A stretch of 64,000 nucleotides of DNA from Takashimella koratensis. Its lineage: Eukaryota > Basidiomycota > Tremellomycetes > Trichosporonales > Tetragoniomycetaceae. The DNA lies in assembly GCA_003116875.1 (NCBI GenBank), contig BCKT01000012.1, forward strand, positions 956,098-1,020,097, written 5' to 3'. Below, one piece after another: positions 32,805 to 45,137 of the stretch. The translations under genes and the position numbers were made by a program. Every line of letters starts with the position of its first letter. Position 1 is the first letter of the stretch. The notes under the pieces were generated by a model. The model was not told the DNA's origin. It saw nothing but the letters and a program-made list of their open reading frames with translations, and did not search any database.

Positions 32805-34223
32805 ATGTCCCTCCGCGCCGCGCTTGCTCGCCCCGTCCGCTCCGCCCTCGCCGTGCGGTACGCCTCCACCTCGGCGCCCCTCACCGTCACTTCGACCCGC
32901 TCCAACGCTTCCGCCCCGCTCCTCGCCAACATCGAGGCGAGCTGGAAGAACCTCCCGGCAGAGGAGCAGTACGAGGTCTACCAGCAGCTCGAGGACATCC
33001 AGAAGCGGGACTGGAAGGAGCTCAGCATCGACGAGAAGAAGGCTGGTGAGTAGTGGCTCTGTTTTCCAAGGCTACCAAGGTCGTCGTCGTTGCTCGTTGT
33101 GTTTTTGGAAGAGATTTTTTTCATTTTCGTTTTTTCCGTCGTTGTCCGCGGCTTCCGTCAGGATGGGAGCGGAGTCATCCCAACCTCTTGTCTGCGGGAG
33201 AGCGATGTTTTCTGTGCAGCGCCCGTTGCATCTGTCTTCATGCTACTCGTGGACGGCGGGGAGGCGAGAGCCGGAGTCGTCAGGCGTAGTAGTGCCCAGT
33301 GTAGCAAATAGGTGGCTGTTTGTTGGCGAGATTTTTCGGATCACCCAGGTTCGGAGCGTTTCGGGCCACGGGACCGGACGCATCTATTGTTGTTACAAAC
33401 TACGACCGTCGTATCCTTACGCAATTGCGTCCTTTGCATCGGATGCGAGGGTGTGAGCGTGGGAGTGTGCGGGTATGGAGTGCACATTGGTTCCATGTTG
33501 GCGCAGAGATGGGGATGAGGCAAGATATTACGCGCGATCGTGTTGGTCCCATCCCGGCGCGTCTTCAAGACCGCTTTTCTCTACATCTCCCTTCCATCCT
33601 TTGCTTCTGTCGTGTCGGTCCCGCCATCAATCAAATCAGAACACGGCGCTGACAACTTGTTTCTCTCTTCTCATCCTTGCCTACTTTCACCATTTGCGTT
33701 CACTACGCCTTTTCGCGTCCACGCCTCTTTTATTCACATGCCCCAATCGCCCGTTGCTCGCGCCCTCCAGCTTACTTTGTTGCCTTTGGCCCCCACGGCC
33801 CTCGTGAGCCCATTACCCCCCCAGGCCAGAGCATGTCCGTTGTCGGCGGCACCCTCGTCGGCATCGCTGTTGCCGTTGGTGCCTTCTTCTACGTCCGCAG
33901 CCTCGGTAAGTCCTGCCCCCTCCCTAGCCTTGCCCATGTACCACGCACGTTGTCTCAGACGTCGAGTCACGCCTTTGTTATCTTGGAGACATGCTGACAC
34001 ACAACGTAGCCCCACCGCCCCCCAAGACCTGGACCAAGGAGTACCAGGAGCAGATGACCGAGTACATGAAGGAGCAGAAGTCCAACCCTATCGTGAGTAT
34101 CGTCTTATCCGTTGTCCAGTCTTTTATCACAAATGACAGTCTGAATCGATTCTAACACTGCTGCAGACCGGTATCGCGTCCGAGGGATACAAGGGCAAGG
34201 GCATGGTTATGACCGACAAGTAA
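32805..34223 (+). CDS. COX5: cytochrome c oxidase subunit IV family (fungal COX5)
   Basis: 171-aa nuclear-encoded subunit of respiratory complex IV in the mitochondrial inner membrane. Exons are 32805-33045, 33771-33905, 34010-34092 and 34167-34223, all in phase. The N-terminal MSLRAALARPVRSALAVRYAS is an Arg/Ala/Ser mitochondrial presequence. It is followed by SWKNLPAEEQYEVYQQLEDI and KRDWKELSIDEKKAAYFVAF, the matrix-side family signature. One membrane helix (VGGTLVGIAVAVGAFFYV) and the tail PPKTWTKEYQEQMTEYMKEQ with SNPITGIASEGYKG complete it. Intron 1 is unusually large (725 bp) for this window, and I see no gene inside it. Confidence 0.95.
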
Positions 34224-35577
34224 TCGCGTCACCGCCAACATCTCTTCCCCACCTCGTCTTCTCTCCCCTCCCTCTCTCCCGGGCTACTCCGGCGTCTCAT
34301 TCTTCTCCCTTCCCCCTCCTCTACTAAAAGTGTTTGTCTTTGTGATATCTGTGTGAAAATCACGGGCTCGCGCCTTCTCCACATCCGCTTTCATCTTTTC
34401 AACTTTTTGGACCCACGTGGGGTGCGCGGCTGAGGAGGAGGCTGAGAGTGTGATGGGGACACGGGTAGAGATCAGGGGTGACCGGTGTCAAAGTAGTGGT
34501 GGGAGGAGAGTAGACGAGGAATCAACGAGGTGGGTGGGGTAGACCCAGATGGATGGGGAGAGAACAAACGGAGATAGTTTGGATATGAATTCTCGCCAAA
34601 TCTGCATTTTAGACAAACCATCTGCCTCCCAATTTGGGTGCGAATCTGCCACTGCTTCTTCTCACCTCGCCTCGCTTTACCGTGCTTGGCTTGTTTAGGC
34701 GGGGATGAGCGCGTAGTTCAGTAGTGACTCGGTTGTTCAAAGGCCGAGCGATGACGACCCAGACAGACGAACAGGCACTGGGCTTCCCCACATTTTGTTC
34801 ATCCGGGGCCTGTGACGTGAACGCAAACATCGGTTCAACGTCGACGACCCGGTTGTCTGGGATGATGTAGAGATTGTGGGGATGTACCTATGCGCATGCT
34901 GGAGTCATGCTCACGTACTGTTCGCAGTTCTGGGGTCGCTGTGAGTTTTAGATGGCTTTGGAATGAACGTTTCAAATTGGGTCCGGGCGGTTTAGCGTCG
35001 ACGTCATCCAACTTGGGACGGGGGAAAAGTGGTTACAGGCACCTGGTATGGCCACTGCTGTGCTGGATGTTGTTATGGATTGGTTCCAACACAGAGGTAC
35101 AGGCTATTCCCGCTTGAGGCTGAGGTTGTGCTGACCAGAGTGCATGCATGTGGAGAGGTGGAGAGTCGCAGGTAGCAGCAGCAGCCAGGAACGGGTGTTC
35201 GGTGGAGTGGCACCCGGGTAACGGTAGACGGGTGGGTTCCAGTAAAGGATACCTGCCGGGGATTGATCGACATGACGTCGACGTCACTGCGGTGCTCTTG
35301 GCTCGACTCTAGCGACAACCAAGCATCATGCATCTCTTACCTTTCACCTTGCACCTTGCATGCACCATTCATCAGAATCCAGCCCAACAGAGCGACTGAG
35401 CCATTACGACATTGCACCCAGCCCCCGTTCCCCTCCCTCCCGTCTTCCTCGGGCAAGTCTCGCGGGTCGGCGGTTGTCAAGACGCAGTTCTCCACCGTTC
35501 ATATAAGACAACTCTTCATTTCAACCCCCACCTGCCCTCCCCACCCCAGATCCACAGCTACCCACCCCTCTTGCACC
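34224..35577. other. intergenic region between COX5 and SDR genes
   Basis: About 1.35 kb. The first part is COX5 3' UTR. The last 250 bp are pyrimidine-rich and precede the SDR start. No protein-like ORF between. Confidence 0.5.
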
Positions 35578-37043
35578 ATGTCGTTCCGCCTCGCCACTCG
35601 CTTACGCCCCTCTACCTCTTCCCTACTCTCTTCTACCTCCCTTACCCCACTCACGCACATCCGCGCCCCGCTCCCCGGTTCCTCTCTCTTCTCGCCCACC
35701 GCTGTCCTCTCCGCCTCCAGCCCACGATGGATCGGTAACACCCCCACCCGCCGCAGCACATGGGAAGACGACGTCGAGGACCCCAACGACCCCAGCCGAC
35801 CCAAGGCATCCCATCCGACCAAACACAAGGAGAAGGCTGTCAAATCCGGCGAGCCGGTCGCGGAGCATACCAAGGAGAATGAAGAACGTCTCTCCGGTGT
35901 CCCCAAGCACGAAGAGGGTAGCGAAGCTGGTAAGTACAAAGTTTGTCTGTCCTCCCTACCTGCAGACCTCAGCTGATACATCCATCTCACCAGCTCCTTT
36001 GGCCCAGACACCCGCTCCCGACTTGTTCTCACTAACCAACCGCACCATCTTCGTAACCGGTGGTGCACGTGGTCTTGGCCTTACCGTCGCGCACTCTTTT
36101 CTCGAGTCTGGGGCCGACGTGGTCTGCTTTGACGTCCTCTCCTCTCCTGCCGAAGACCAATGGGAGCAAGCCCAATCCGCTGCTTCCAAACTCGGTCAGA
36201 GGCTCACTTACACTCACCTCGACGTCACGGACACTGCTCATATCGCCTCCGTCTTCTCCAAGGCTTTCAACTCGGCTCGACCTACTCACCCGGTCCGTGG
36301 CCTGTTCCATTCAGCAGGGATCAACGTCCTCAAGCCAGCACTGGAGATTGAGGCATCCAAGTTTGCTAGATTGATCGAGATAAACCTCACGGGAAGTTTC
36401 CTCGTTTCTCGAGGTTTCGCGCAGGCGTGGTTGGATAGACACCCGGATGTGGACGGAGGCGCAGGAGAACCAGGAGCGAGTATCGTACTGGTCGCTAGTA
36501 TGAGTGGGAGGGTCGCGAATTACGGGATGGAGATTGCTGGTTATAACGCGAGTAAAGCGGGGGTAGTGCAGTTGGTCAAAAATCTAGCGCTTGAGTGGTC
36601 AAAGCGTGGAATTCGGGTCAACGTAAGTTAACAGTGAAGGACTCAATCCCTTGCTCTTGCTTTGAAGAGAATGATGTTGACCACGTCCTATTGGGGCAGT
36701 CCTTGTCACCTGGATATGTAAGTGCAGTCGGCTATTGATTCGCCAAGACTCAGCTGACCCAGTCAGATCAAGACAGCCATGACCGCCGCTTTATTCGACG
36801 AGCGACCGTCGCTCAATGACACCTGGACAAGCGGCAGTCTCTTAGGTCGTCTCTCCACTCCAGACGAGTTCAGAGGTAGGTCGGGATTTTGATTGCGCGT
36901 TGGAGTTTGGACTCAGGCTTGGGTTGGGTATGAGGACCACGCTGACTTAGGTTACAGGACCGGCCATCTTCCTCCTCTCTGACTCGTCATCGTTCGCAAC
37001 AGGGATGGACCTACTCGTTGACGGTGGCCACACAGCTCACTGA
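35578..37043 (+). CDS. mitochondrial-type short-chain dehydrogenase/reductase with N-terminal extension
   Basis: 397 aa from exons 35578-35929, 35994-36622, 36700-36717 (an 18-nt microexon), 36767-36875 and 36958-37043. The first 117 residues are an Arg/Ser-rich presequence (MSFRLATRLRPSTSSLL), then a charged linker with DPNDPSRPKASHPTKHKEKA. The classical SDR domain follows: TGGARGLG at 139-146 (NAD(P) binding), HSAGIN at 223-228, Ser286/Ser288, and YNASK with Tyr301 and Lys305. SLSPGY is encoded exactly by the microexon, and the C-terminus is GMDLLVDGGHTAH. The sequence resembles fungal polyol or sorbose-type reductases (D-arabinitol dehydrogenase-like), but substrate and cofactor cannot be fixed. 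The extension suggests mitochondrial import. Confidence 0.92.
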
Positions 37044-37330
37044 AAACAAACCTGCCTCCTTCTCAGACTTGGTTGTATCGCAGATTCACGCCGACCTCTA
37101 ACGATAACGAAAACGTCCAGATCTCAAAACACGCCTCAGACCTAGTCACACGAATCTTTCACGCCCTCATACACGGATGGGCCGGCCAGACTACATCACT
37201 TTTGACTATCGGAGTAGTAGAAGGAACAATGTCGTACACCCACACATACACGAACTCAAATTGGTAGTGAAGATGAAGATATCGATCTTTAATGTGCGCT
37301 CGGTTTGACTACACCCGAGTTAAGAGCAGG

Positions 37331-39153
37331 CTAGGTCACAGTGGCGAGCATGAGCCTCTCTTCAGACATGTTGCAGCATTCGATGAGTTCGATATTTGAT
37401 GGATCGGAAGAGATCGTCATCACGCAGCTTGTCCCGACAAATTTCGTTCCTGCATCTATCAGCTCCACCCTTCTCCCTTTCTTCCCTTCTTCCCTGCTTC
37501 CCCTCGATTCCTAAACTCTCACACCCCTTCCCCCCTTTCCTCTTGACCCATATTGACTCCTTGACTCACCTTCCTCCGTTCCCACTCGATTACAAGCAAC
37601 AAACACAACCTCTTTCCCTACCCTAGAAGCCTCTTGCCCGACTGGCGCGTACCCAGGTGCTGGGTCGTGTAAGGGTGTCAAGCGTGCTGCCCAATAATTC
37701 AGGTTATGTTCCGAGGGCGCCTCGGGGTCGAGTGGGTCGTCCGTCTCTGGAGGTTCAGAGGGTGGGTCAAGCCATGCCATTCTGGTCAATGTCAGCTAGG
37801 GATGAATACGAAAGGGGTTAAGGAAAGGAACAAGGGAGACATGGGGGGTAAAATGAACATGGAGAGATCATGAATAAGGATAATGACTTACGGAACGACC
37901 AAAGTGTCAACAGAGTTGGTACGGCAATAATTCGCAAGCTCGAACGCGTCCCACGGGGCTGATGGAGCGTCAGAAGGGCTACTAGATACTAGGTCTTGCA
38001 CTGTGATCGGACTTGCCGATAAAGTCTTTGGGGTTCATGTCTGCGAACGGCAAAGTCCAAGTCAGCAACTCGATCAACAGTCAGATCACCACCACGGCCT
38101 CCGCCCTCGGTCGTGCCTTGGGCAGGGAAGACTCACCCATGCAGATACCCACTGCTGTCCGGCCTAGTGGTGCCCCCAAATCAAAGTACTTGAACCCGTC
38201 GCCTGCATAACCAATGCCATCAGTTCTGCACCCAGAGCATGCCCACGTCCAAGTCCACTCTCACACCTCATGACCCTACTCACCTTCTCTTGCCCACGTC
38301 TTGTCCGTCTCGAACCTAAACGATTTCCTGTAATTCCCAACTACCTCTCCTTTAGGTCCCACAACTATTGCCGAATTATATCCTACTCCTGCCCCTTCTG
38401 CCTCGATATCCTTGACGACCTGACCCTCTGCCGCTGCGTCTTCTTCTTTACTCTGCTTCTCCTTCTGATTTCCTTGTACAGAGCCGAGCCCGGATCCACC
38501 GATACCGGGCAAAGTCGACGACAGCGCCTCGGGGTACCCTGCAATTACATGACACCGCAACCTCGAGGCAAGGGACGAGGCAAGGACAGAGGTTGGCCCA
38601 GTCCCTGGGTGTTCGAGGTACGGTAGGATAGAAGAGGCAGAGGAAAACACGTAGCCGCTCAGTGCCATTTCAGGGAGCACAACGAGGTCAACGGACCCAG
38701 GTAGGAGACTGATAGATGTATCAGCACAGACACTTGAAGGCGAGGCAAGACACGGCGAGAGGAGTAAGGTATGCCTGGAAATCATGGTATTGTGGTAACT
38801 CACAATCCTGTCAACTCTTTGACGCGTTTCGCATTCTCCTCGACCCTTCCTAGCTGTGTTTTCGTCAGCAAACTCCCATTCACTCAACCAAACACCTCTG
38901 CTTTATAATCCCTTCCCTACCGTGCCCTCTCCTCATCTCTTCCTCCATCTCTCCCACACCTTTGCCCTTTGCTACTCTGACCCACCTTCGAGTCAAATTG
39001 GACACAGGCCACACGTAACGGAGCAGCTCTATACCTCGGGGCTGGTGTCGCATGTCCCGACGGCGGAGGCAGACCAGGGCTTGCCCCCCCGCGTGCTCCT
39101 CCGCCCGCGCCTGGTCGATTAGCCGATGGGTTGGGGGATAAAAGACCGCTCAT
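37331..39153 (-). CDS. NTA1: protein N-terminal amidase (nitrilase superfamily)
   Basis: 383 aa from eight exons (39153-38986, 38853-38804, 38708-38284, 38202-38137, 38040-38002, 37958-37892, 37781-37570, 37455-37331); every junction is in phase. The enzyme deamidates N-terminal Asn and Gln of proteins to Asp and Glu, feeding the Arg/N-degron pathway. The catalytic triad is visible: Glu86 in VVLPEMALSGY, Lys201 in GNYRKSF and Cys235 in VGICMDMNP. Further family features are RVACVQFDSKLGRVEENAKR at the start and LVVPMAWLDPP, FVACNRVG and TKFVGTSCVM towards the end. The start is the first in-frame ATG (MSGLLSPNPS). It adds a Gly/Pro-rich leader of about 45 residues that might direct part of the pool to mitochondria. 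It converges on the SDR gene. Confidence 0.95.
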
Positions 39154-39450
39154 GCGTGGGCGAGGGCGAGGAAGAGGGCCGGGGTAGAGAGACGGGAAGA
39201 GACGACGTAGCAGTGTGATTACGGTGGTGGTGGTTGAGGCTGTTGAGATGGGAGAGCTGAGAGCGGTTGTTGAGGACCGCAACGATGCCGGAATCGGTTC
39301 TCGTCATGGCTACAGGGGTAGATCCGTATATCCGCAAGCCAGTCTACTCTCTCCGGCTACTTTAAATCTCGCCTGTGATCTGTCTCTCTCTTCATTCTCT
39401 CTTCTCTCTTCTCTATCTCATCCTCGCCCACCGTCGCCGCCGTCGTCCTC
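39154..39450. promoter_or_regulatory. bidirectional promoter between NTA1 and the MIT-domain gene
   Basis: Only 297 bp separate the two divergent start codons. The right half is CT-rich and leads into the plus-strand gene. A TTTAAAT element lies near 39361. Confidence 0.6.
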
Positions 39451-41890
39451 ATGAGCGAGGACAACCCATTACAGCGGGTAAGCTCTACCTTCATAACCCA
39501 GATCCCATCACCTCACCTCTCCTTCGGCTCTTGCCTCTCATCATCAACCTTACACCCTCGCTTTCGCCTTCTTTCATTCGCTTTCGCTGATATTGAATCA
39601 TGTCTCTCCTTGCTTGACCAGGCCCACGCGCTTTCGGCGCACGCTAGCACCCTCCTCCGACCCGGTATCATTGAATATTCCTCCAGTAACCTCGATCAAG
39701 CGCTTGAAGCGTATCGCGAGGCTGCAGAGTTGTTTGATATCGCCGCTGAAGAGGAAACAGGTGATCAAGCTGTACGTCGATCCAAGGTTGTTCATTTGCC
39801 CTGCCCCTTTCCTCTAACCTTCACTATCCTTGTGTGACCCTTATCATACCTTGTCAAGCTATATGACCACGACAGTATGTATAGCTGACCTTGTTACGCC
39901 TCTTCTTTACCGTGCACATAGGCGAAGAAAACACTGCAGATGCTCACCACTCAAAACCGAAAATTCGCTCGGGACGTGGAACGTAAAATCTCTCAACAGC
40001 AGCAACAGCAACTCCAACAGCTTCAGCTGCAGCAACAACAGCTGGCTCAGATTAAAACCTCTCATCCCCGATCCAGCAGCACCTCGACTCCACCACGGTC
40101 GCGGTCGACATCCGCATCTAGCGTTGGGACCGTCACGTCGACCGGCACTGCGACGCCAGGAGGAGTGGGAGCAGGGGTGGGAACGGGGTCGGGTGCAGTC
40201 GCAGGGGGAGCGGGAGGAAGGGGCGACGTGCCTGCCCCCAGCAGTGGATCTCGACGAGCCAGTAACCTCAGCTCCGTTCCCACCGTCGACCAGAGCTCAT
40301 CAGGCTGGTCGCAAGGGTTAAGTAAGTTTAGTGACCTACCTCATGACTTGTCCTTCACTCCAACCTTAACGCTTTTACTGATCACGTTTGTTCCGCTATT
40401 TCAGGCTCGTCTTCTCGTCCGATCCCACCTTTTGCTCTGCGTCCACCATCCACCACCCCATCTTCTTCTCCTGCTCCCTCTTCCAACGCGCACCTGCACT
40501 CTCCTCCCCGAGTCCCCTCCGTCCCTACTCTCCCCACAACCACATCCCCTTCCTCTCCTCTCTACTCATCCACATCCTCCTCTGAGCCCGCGGACGCCGA
40601 AGAATCTTACGTCATCTCAGGCGGTGCACCTGACCTCCTCGATCCCTTTAGTCGGTTCTGGGGAATGCTCGAGAACAAGTTGGACGATATTAGCAATGCG
40701 GTCAAGTTTGCGAGCGCTCCGTTGGATGTCCCCCCGTCAGCGACGGTGTCGGATGCGTTGAGGCGCGCGCAAAGGGGGTCGGGTAGGGATAGGGAGAGGG
40801 ATAAGAAGGGGAAAGAGAAGGTGAGAGAAGTGGAAGAGGGGAGAGGTGGGAGGGGACTTAAAGCGAGAAGCCCGTCGCCTTCCGAATCGTTTTACGTGAT
40901 CACCAATGGGGACCGGCCAGGCAGCGATGCCCAGACCAGGTGAGTAGATCTTTCCCCCTCTTAACCAATTTCACTCTCTCAATATGGGTATCTGATCTGA
41001 CTCATCCATCTTTGCTTCCCAGTTCGCCCTCTGGGAAGACCCCGGAAGAACTAGCATTGGAGAACGAGTCGCTCCGAGCCAGCCTCGACGCTCTCGCCAA
41101 ACACGCCCATGCGCTGGAAGGTGCGAACCGGTCGTTGACGGAACGGTTTGACGAGCGTGACAAGCTCGTTCGTAGCGTCGTCTCGGGTGTGCGCAAAGAG
41201 GTAAGTTTACGTATCTGTTCATGTTTTGGGCAGTCGTCACAGTATCCATTGTCTGGTTACGGTGTTGTCGACTAGGTGAGGGCTAACTGGGATCGTGATA
41301 TGCTTGGCTCTTGAAACGTAGGCGAAAAAGGCGAAACAGGGTCAAGAATTAATGCGATCTCAAATGATGGCATCGACCACCTCGGCCTCAAGTCTGAGTG
41401 GATCAGCTTTACGTCGACCGGTTCATTTCCCCGCTGCTTCATCGGCTGGATCGGGAGATCACCCAGATGGGGAAACTACCAGTAAGTTTAACTTGACACC
41501 TCGTCTGATCTTCTCTTGTCTCGTAAGTACGACCCGTACTGACGAACCGAAAGCTCTCCGACGTCGTGTAGCCGAGCTGGAGATGGAGAACAAGCAGCTC
41601 AAGGGAGAGAACGAGACGCAGGTACGTCAAACCTTACACTGACCCAGTCGTCATTGTCAATGTTGATCATTTGATGTATTTTCATTCCCCACAGCGCACC
41701 CAGCTGGACAAATTCACAGAGAGGGTACGTACGCTTCGCACCATGTCGTGATCCTCAATCCCACGTGAAGCTGACTAGTCTCTAGTGGAACAAGTTGAAA
41801 GCGAAAAAGGACGCAAAGCGGGATGCAACCCGTCCATCGGGTTCTTCGGCTCCTAGTTCTGGTATAGGATTACCCCCGACTGCTCCGTAA
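39451..41890 (+). CDS. MIT-like N-terminal domain plus coiled coils (Atg38/NRBF2-like candidate)
   Basis: 550 aa from nine exons (39451-39477, 39622-39771, 39922-40321, 40405-40939, 41023-41200, 41322-41481, 41554-41621, 41695-41724, 41786-41890), all in phase. Residues about 8-75 form a three-helix MIT-like hairpin: RAHALSAHASTLLR, NLDQALEAYREAAELFDIAA, then AKKTLQMLTTQNRKFARDV. A Gln-rich coil, a long Ser/Pro/Gly-rich disordered stretch and a DLLDPFSRFWGMLENKLDDI helix follow. Two C-terminal coiled coils (ELALENESLRASLDALAKH; RRRVAELEMENKQLKGEN) and a basic tail end the protein. This plan resembles Atg38/NRBF2, the subunit of autophagy PI3-kinase complex I, which also has an N-terminal MIT and a C-terminal coiled coil. 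That assignment is inference; another MIT-containing endosomal protein is possible. Confidence 0.8.
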
Positions 41891-43092
41891 CAGTACGAAT
41901 TGCTTGCTGGTTGCTTGGTTGTCGGTCAACAATGTACTGTTGTGTCATTATGTATGTACGCATCTACCCACGTGTACGAACCATGCACCCATGTGTTGTC
42001 CGTGTTCGTATCACACCGTCCCGTGTCTTTTTGCAAGGACTTCGCCAAAAAAAGTTTCTCTTCCTATGAAGGAGGAGCAGTACATGAAACTTCTGTGCAT
42101 TCGTAATCTGTTAAGCTACAACTGATTCAGAGTGGAAAAGGGTCAAACTCTGCCCGACCATCATCTTTTCAAACCCATACGTCCCCCTTCTCCCTTACCC
42201 ATGAAACCCCAACCACCACCCGTTTCGCCAGAGACACAACACGCCACACAAATGTATAACACCCGGAACACAACCCCCTTGGCCTAAATGTTACAGAAGA
42301 ACTGAAACGATCCAAAACAAGAGAGACAAGACACGGAGGACTACTGCACAGACCAAAAAGAAAAAAAAAAAAAGTAGAGATGGGTTGGGTTGAACCTATA
42401 GTACATGGGTTGGTCGTTGGTCGTTAGGAGTGCAGGCGATGAAATTGGGGGGTGTCGGGTATTCAATGTGTGTGGGTGCGGGCGATATGTCGTTGGCGGG
42501 TAGTGGTGTTGCGTTAAAGCCGATGGGTTTGGTTGGATTGGGACGTGAATATGATGGTGCAGTGCCGTCGTCAACAGCCTTTGAGGTTTGCATCGGAGAG
42601 GAAGTGAGAGAGGGAGAGGGAGAGAACGCAAGATTAAGTTATCGTCAAGGTCGTTTCGTAGGAATGAAGGAACAGGGTTCAAGAGTCGATTTTTTGAAAC
42701 ATTTTCGAGAGGCAAGAAACGCGAGTAAGGAAAGAAACGGGGCGAGGCTATCGAGGTGATGTGATGAGGGTGGAAGAGAAGACATCGACATCGTCTCGTT
42801 TGGGTTTATCGTCCAGCCGAATCGGACAAACAAGCCACTGAACTCGATGGGGGGTACAAATACAGTTTGTTGTTGAGAACCGAGCCGAGCCCAGAAGAGC
42901 CAAGAAGAGAAAGGAGAGGAGAGGGAGGATCCGCAAACAAGGGATGCTTTCGCCATCCGACCGACGACGATGGGGTCGAGATCGATGATGGCGAGATTAT
43001 ATTCGTTGCGAGACCCAAAAGAGGGTTGAGAGGGGGGAGGGTGATTGAAGTATTTGAAGGTTGTGAGGATGTCAAGGGGTTGGGCGACCGAA
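41891..43092. other. convergent 3' region between the MIT-domain and WOPR genes
   Basis: About 1.2 kb. Contains an A-rich tract near 42356-42374. Open frames seen here on the minus strand are mostly antisense or low complexity and are not credited. Confidence 0.5.
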
Positions 43093-45137
43093 TTAGGCGG
43101 TCCCGCGCCACTGCCCAGTGTGCGACGCATCTTGGTAGATCTGGGTGGGCGATGTCTGCTGGCCCTGGCCGTCCCAAATGGTCTCTGGTCCGTGCCCGCT
43201 GCCGCCTGCGAGGTGGACGGTCTGGGCCCACTCTCCCGCATGCTGTACCGCGGACCCAGCTGAACCCGCCGACGAAGGTGGAGCCGGTCGAGGCACCGAA
43301 GCGCCTGCTCCTGCACCTGCGCTCGCGAACCCTTGATGATGCTGGTTGAGCATGGAGCTGCCGGGGGACACGGGTGAGGCCATGTACCGCTGTGCCGGCG
43401 GGGTGGGCTGGCCGTGTTGGTGCCATGCCGGATATGACGAGGTAGGTGAGAACGCAGGCGATGACATGATCGGGTCATGCGAAGGTCCTGTGGGCGTCTG
43501 GTGGGGCGTCTGCAAAGGTTGCGCCATCGGGTAGTAGTAGTTGCCCGGAGCCGTCGCTGGGGGCTGGTACTGGTAGTCGTGGGCCGGGGTCTGGTTCGAC
43601 GGGTAGTACTCATCCTGCGGTGGCCGGAAGTGGGGCTGGCTCTGTCGGCGAGCATGCGCGTGGATATGCGATGAACCCTCGGGAACGCTCGATGAGACTG
43701 GCTGCATCGGCATGACGCCGCCTGACTGGACACCGCGTGGGCTCGATGGAGTTCCAGAGTATGGGCCATAGCGCGCCCGACTCGAGCCAGGTCGCATGGG
43801 GCCCGATGAGTTTTGGCGCTGAGGAGGCAGAGGCGGGTTCGCATGCTGTAGGGGCGAGATCGTCGTTGGCGAGTCATAGTACCCAGGGTATTGCGGTGGG
43901 ACCTGCGACGGGTACGACATGGAAGACGGCGCAGTGACCGACCTCATGCGGCCGATAGATTGTGGCGACGCCTGCAGCGGGTCGGATACGGCATACGGAT
44001 CGAAAGTCTGCATCATGGCAGTCGTCCGCGCGTGGTCGTCGGCCGGGATCTGCTCTCCAAGAGGTGGTGGGAGAGCCGAACCTGGAGCCGGGAATGTCAT
44101 TGACTCCTCTGGCTCTCCACTGTGTATCCGCGAGTCAGTGGGCTTTCTTATTTCGGACCAAACTCAGAGGAGACTCACCGGTATGTAAGAGTGCCCTCGG
44201 GGCCAATCTCAGTCTGCGGTGGGAAGCGGAAGTTACTATTGTTAAGGTAATCCTCGCTGATGCGGAGAGCTCGAAGCTCGGGCACAGTCGAGGGGCATCG
44301 CAGTCGCCCAGATGAAGCATCTTCCATCGTGTAGTACGAGACCAGATGTTGGTTGAACCCGTTGACCTGAACTGACATAGTCTGCGGTGGCAAAAGTGTC
44401 AGCGGCACATTCCTGACCTAGAAAAAAAAGGAACCAGATCCGCCGTACCTTTTTCACGAGACCACCACCTCTGAAATTGTAGCTCGTGTTGAGCGATCCA
44501 ATGAGGGACCGTTCGAGAGCGCGGTCGATCACCATGCCGTTGGTCAACGCGATGGATCCTCCGTCACTCGAGCTCCGCTGCAGCTCGCCACCCCCCAGAG
44601 GCGGTCGAACGACACTCGCATCTTGCTCAGTCTCGAAGTCTCTTTCGGTACGCGCCCGCTCAGCGGCCATGTGCGAAGACTCGGCGTGGTGATCGTCGAT
44701 CTCTGCCTTCAGCGGCGGCGAAGCGGGAGAAGATTCATTGGGCGATCGCTTGTCCGTCTTGCCGTTGGAGTTCTCCTTCAAAGTCTCGCGGTACACCTGA
44801 TCTGTCAATGACCGACACGAGATAGGGCCAGTCGCACGTGACCAAAACTCACCAGGAAGTTGCCGAGAATACGACTAGGACTCCAAAACAAACCATCCGT
44901 CCAGCGCTTGATTCCACTTTCGTGCTCGTCAAAGATGAATACTGCGCCGGATTGGACCATGGAACGCTCGCGGTCGATGAGGCGTCGCGTCACTCGAGGG
45001 ATCATCCCTCTCCGTGCGGCTTCAAAGACGAGCAAAGCATCATATGTGTTGGCGATGAAGCCGCGGAACGGTGGGTCGAGCCGGGGCAAGTGAGATTCTC
45101 CCTCGTTTGAGGTGTACATGGTAGGGTTGTTGGGCAT
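43093..45137 (-). CDS. WOPR-domain (Gti1/Pac2 family) transcription regulator
   Basis: 620 aa from exons 45137-44853, 44796-44449, 44381-44179 and 44119-43093, all in phase. The family includes Candida Wor1, Histoplasma Ryp1 and Fusarium Sge1, master regulators of cell-type switching, morphology and virulence genes. WOPR box A starts near residue 22: PPFRGFIANTYDALLVFEAA, GMIPRVTRRL, FIFDEHESGIKRWTDG and FWSPSRILGNFLVYRE. After an acidic linker comes box B: ALTNGMVIDRALERSLIGSL, GGGLVKKTMSVQVNG and QHLVSYY. The C-terminal 340 residues are Pro/Gln/Ser/Tyr-rich and disordered, typical of the fungal members. The start MPNNPTMYTSNEGE is chosen by phase; Met7 is an alternative. About 11 kb upstream has no clear gene. 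Confidence 0.95.

Noticed and set aside
33046..33770. Nested gene in the large COX5 intron
   Set aside because: Several short ORFs exist, but none has a domain, start context or splice structure.
42645..43877. Long (410-codon) minus-strand open frame
   Set aside because: Out-of-frame shadow of the Pro/Gln-rich last WOPR exon; Arg/Ser/His-rich composition typical of a shifted frame.
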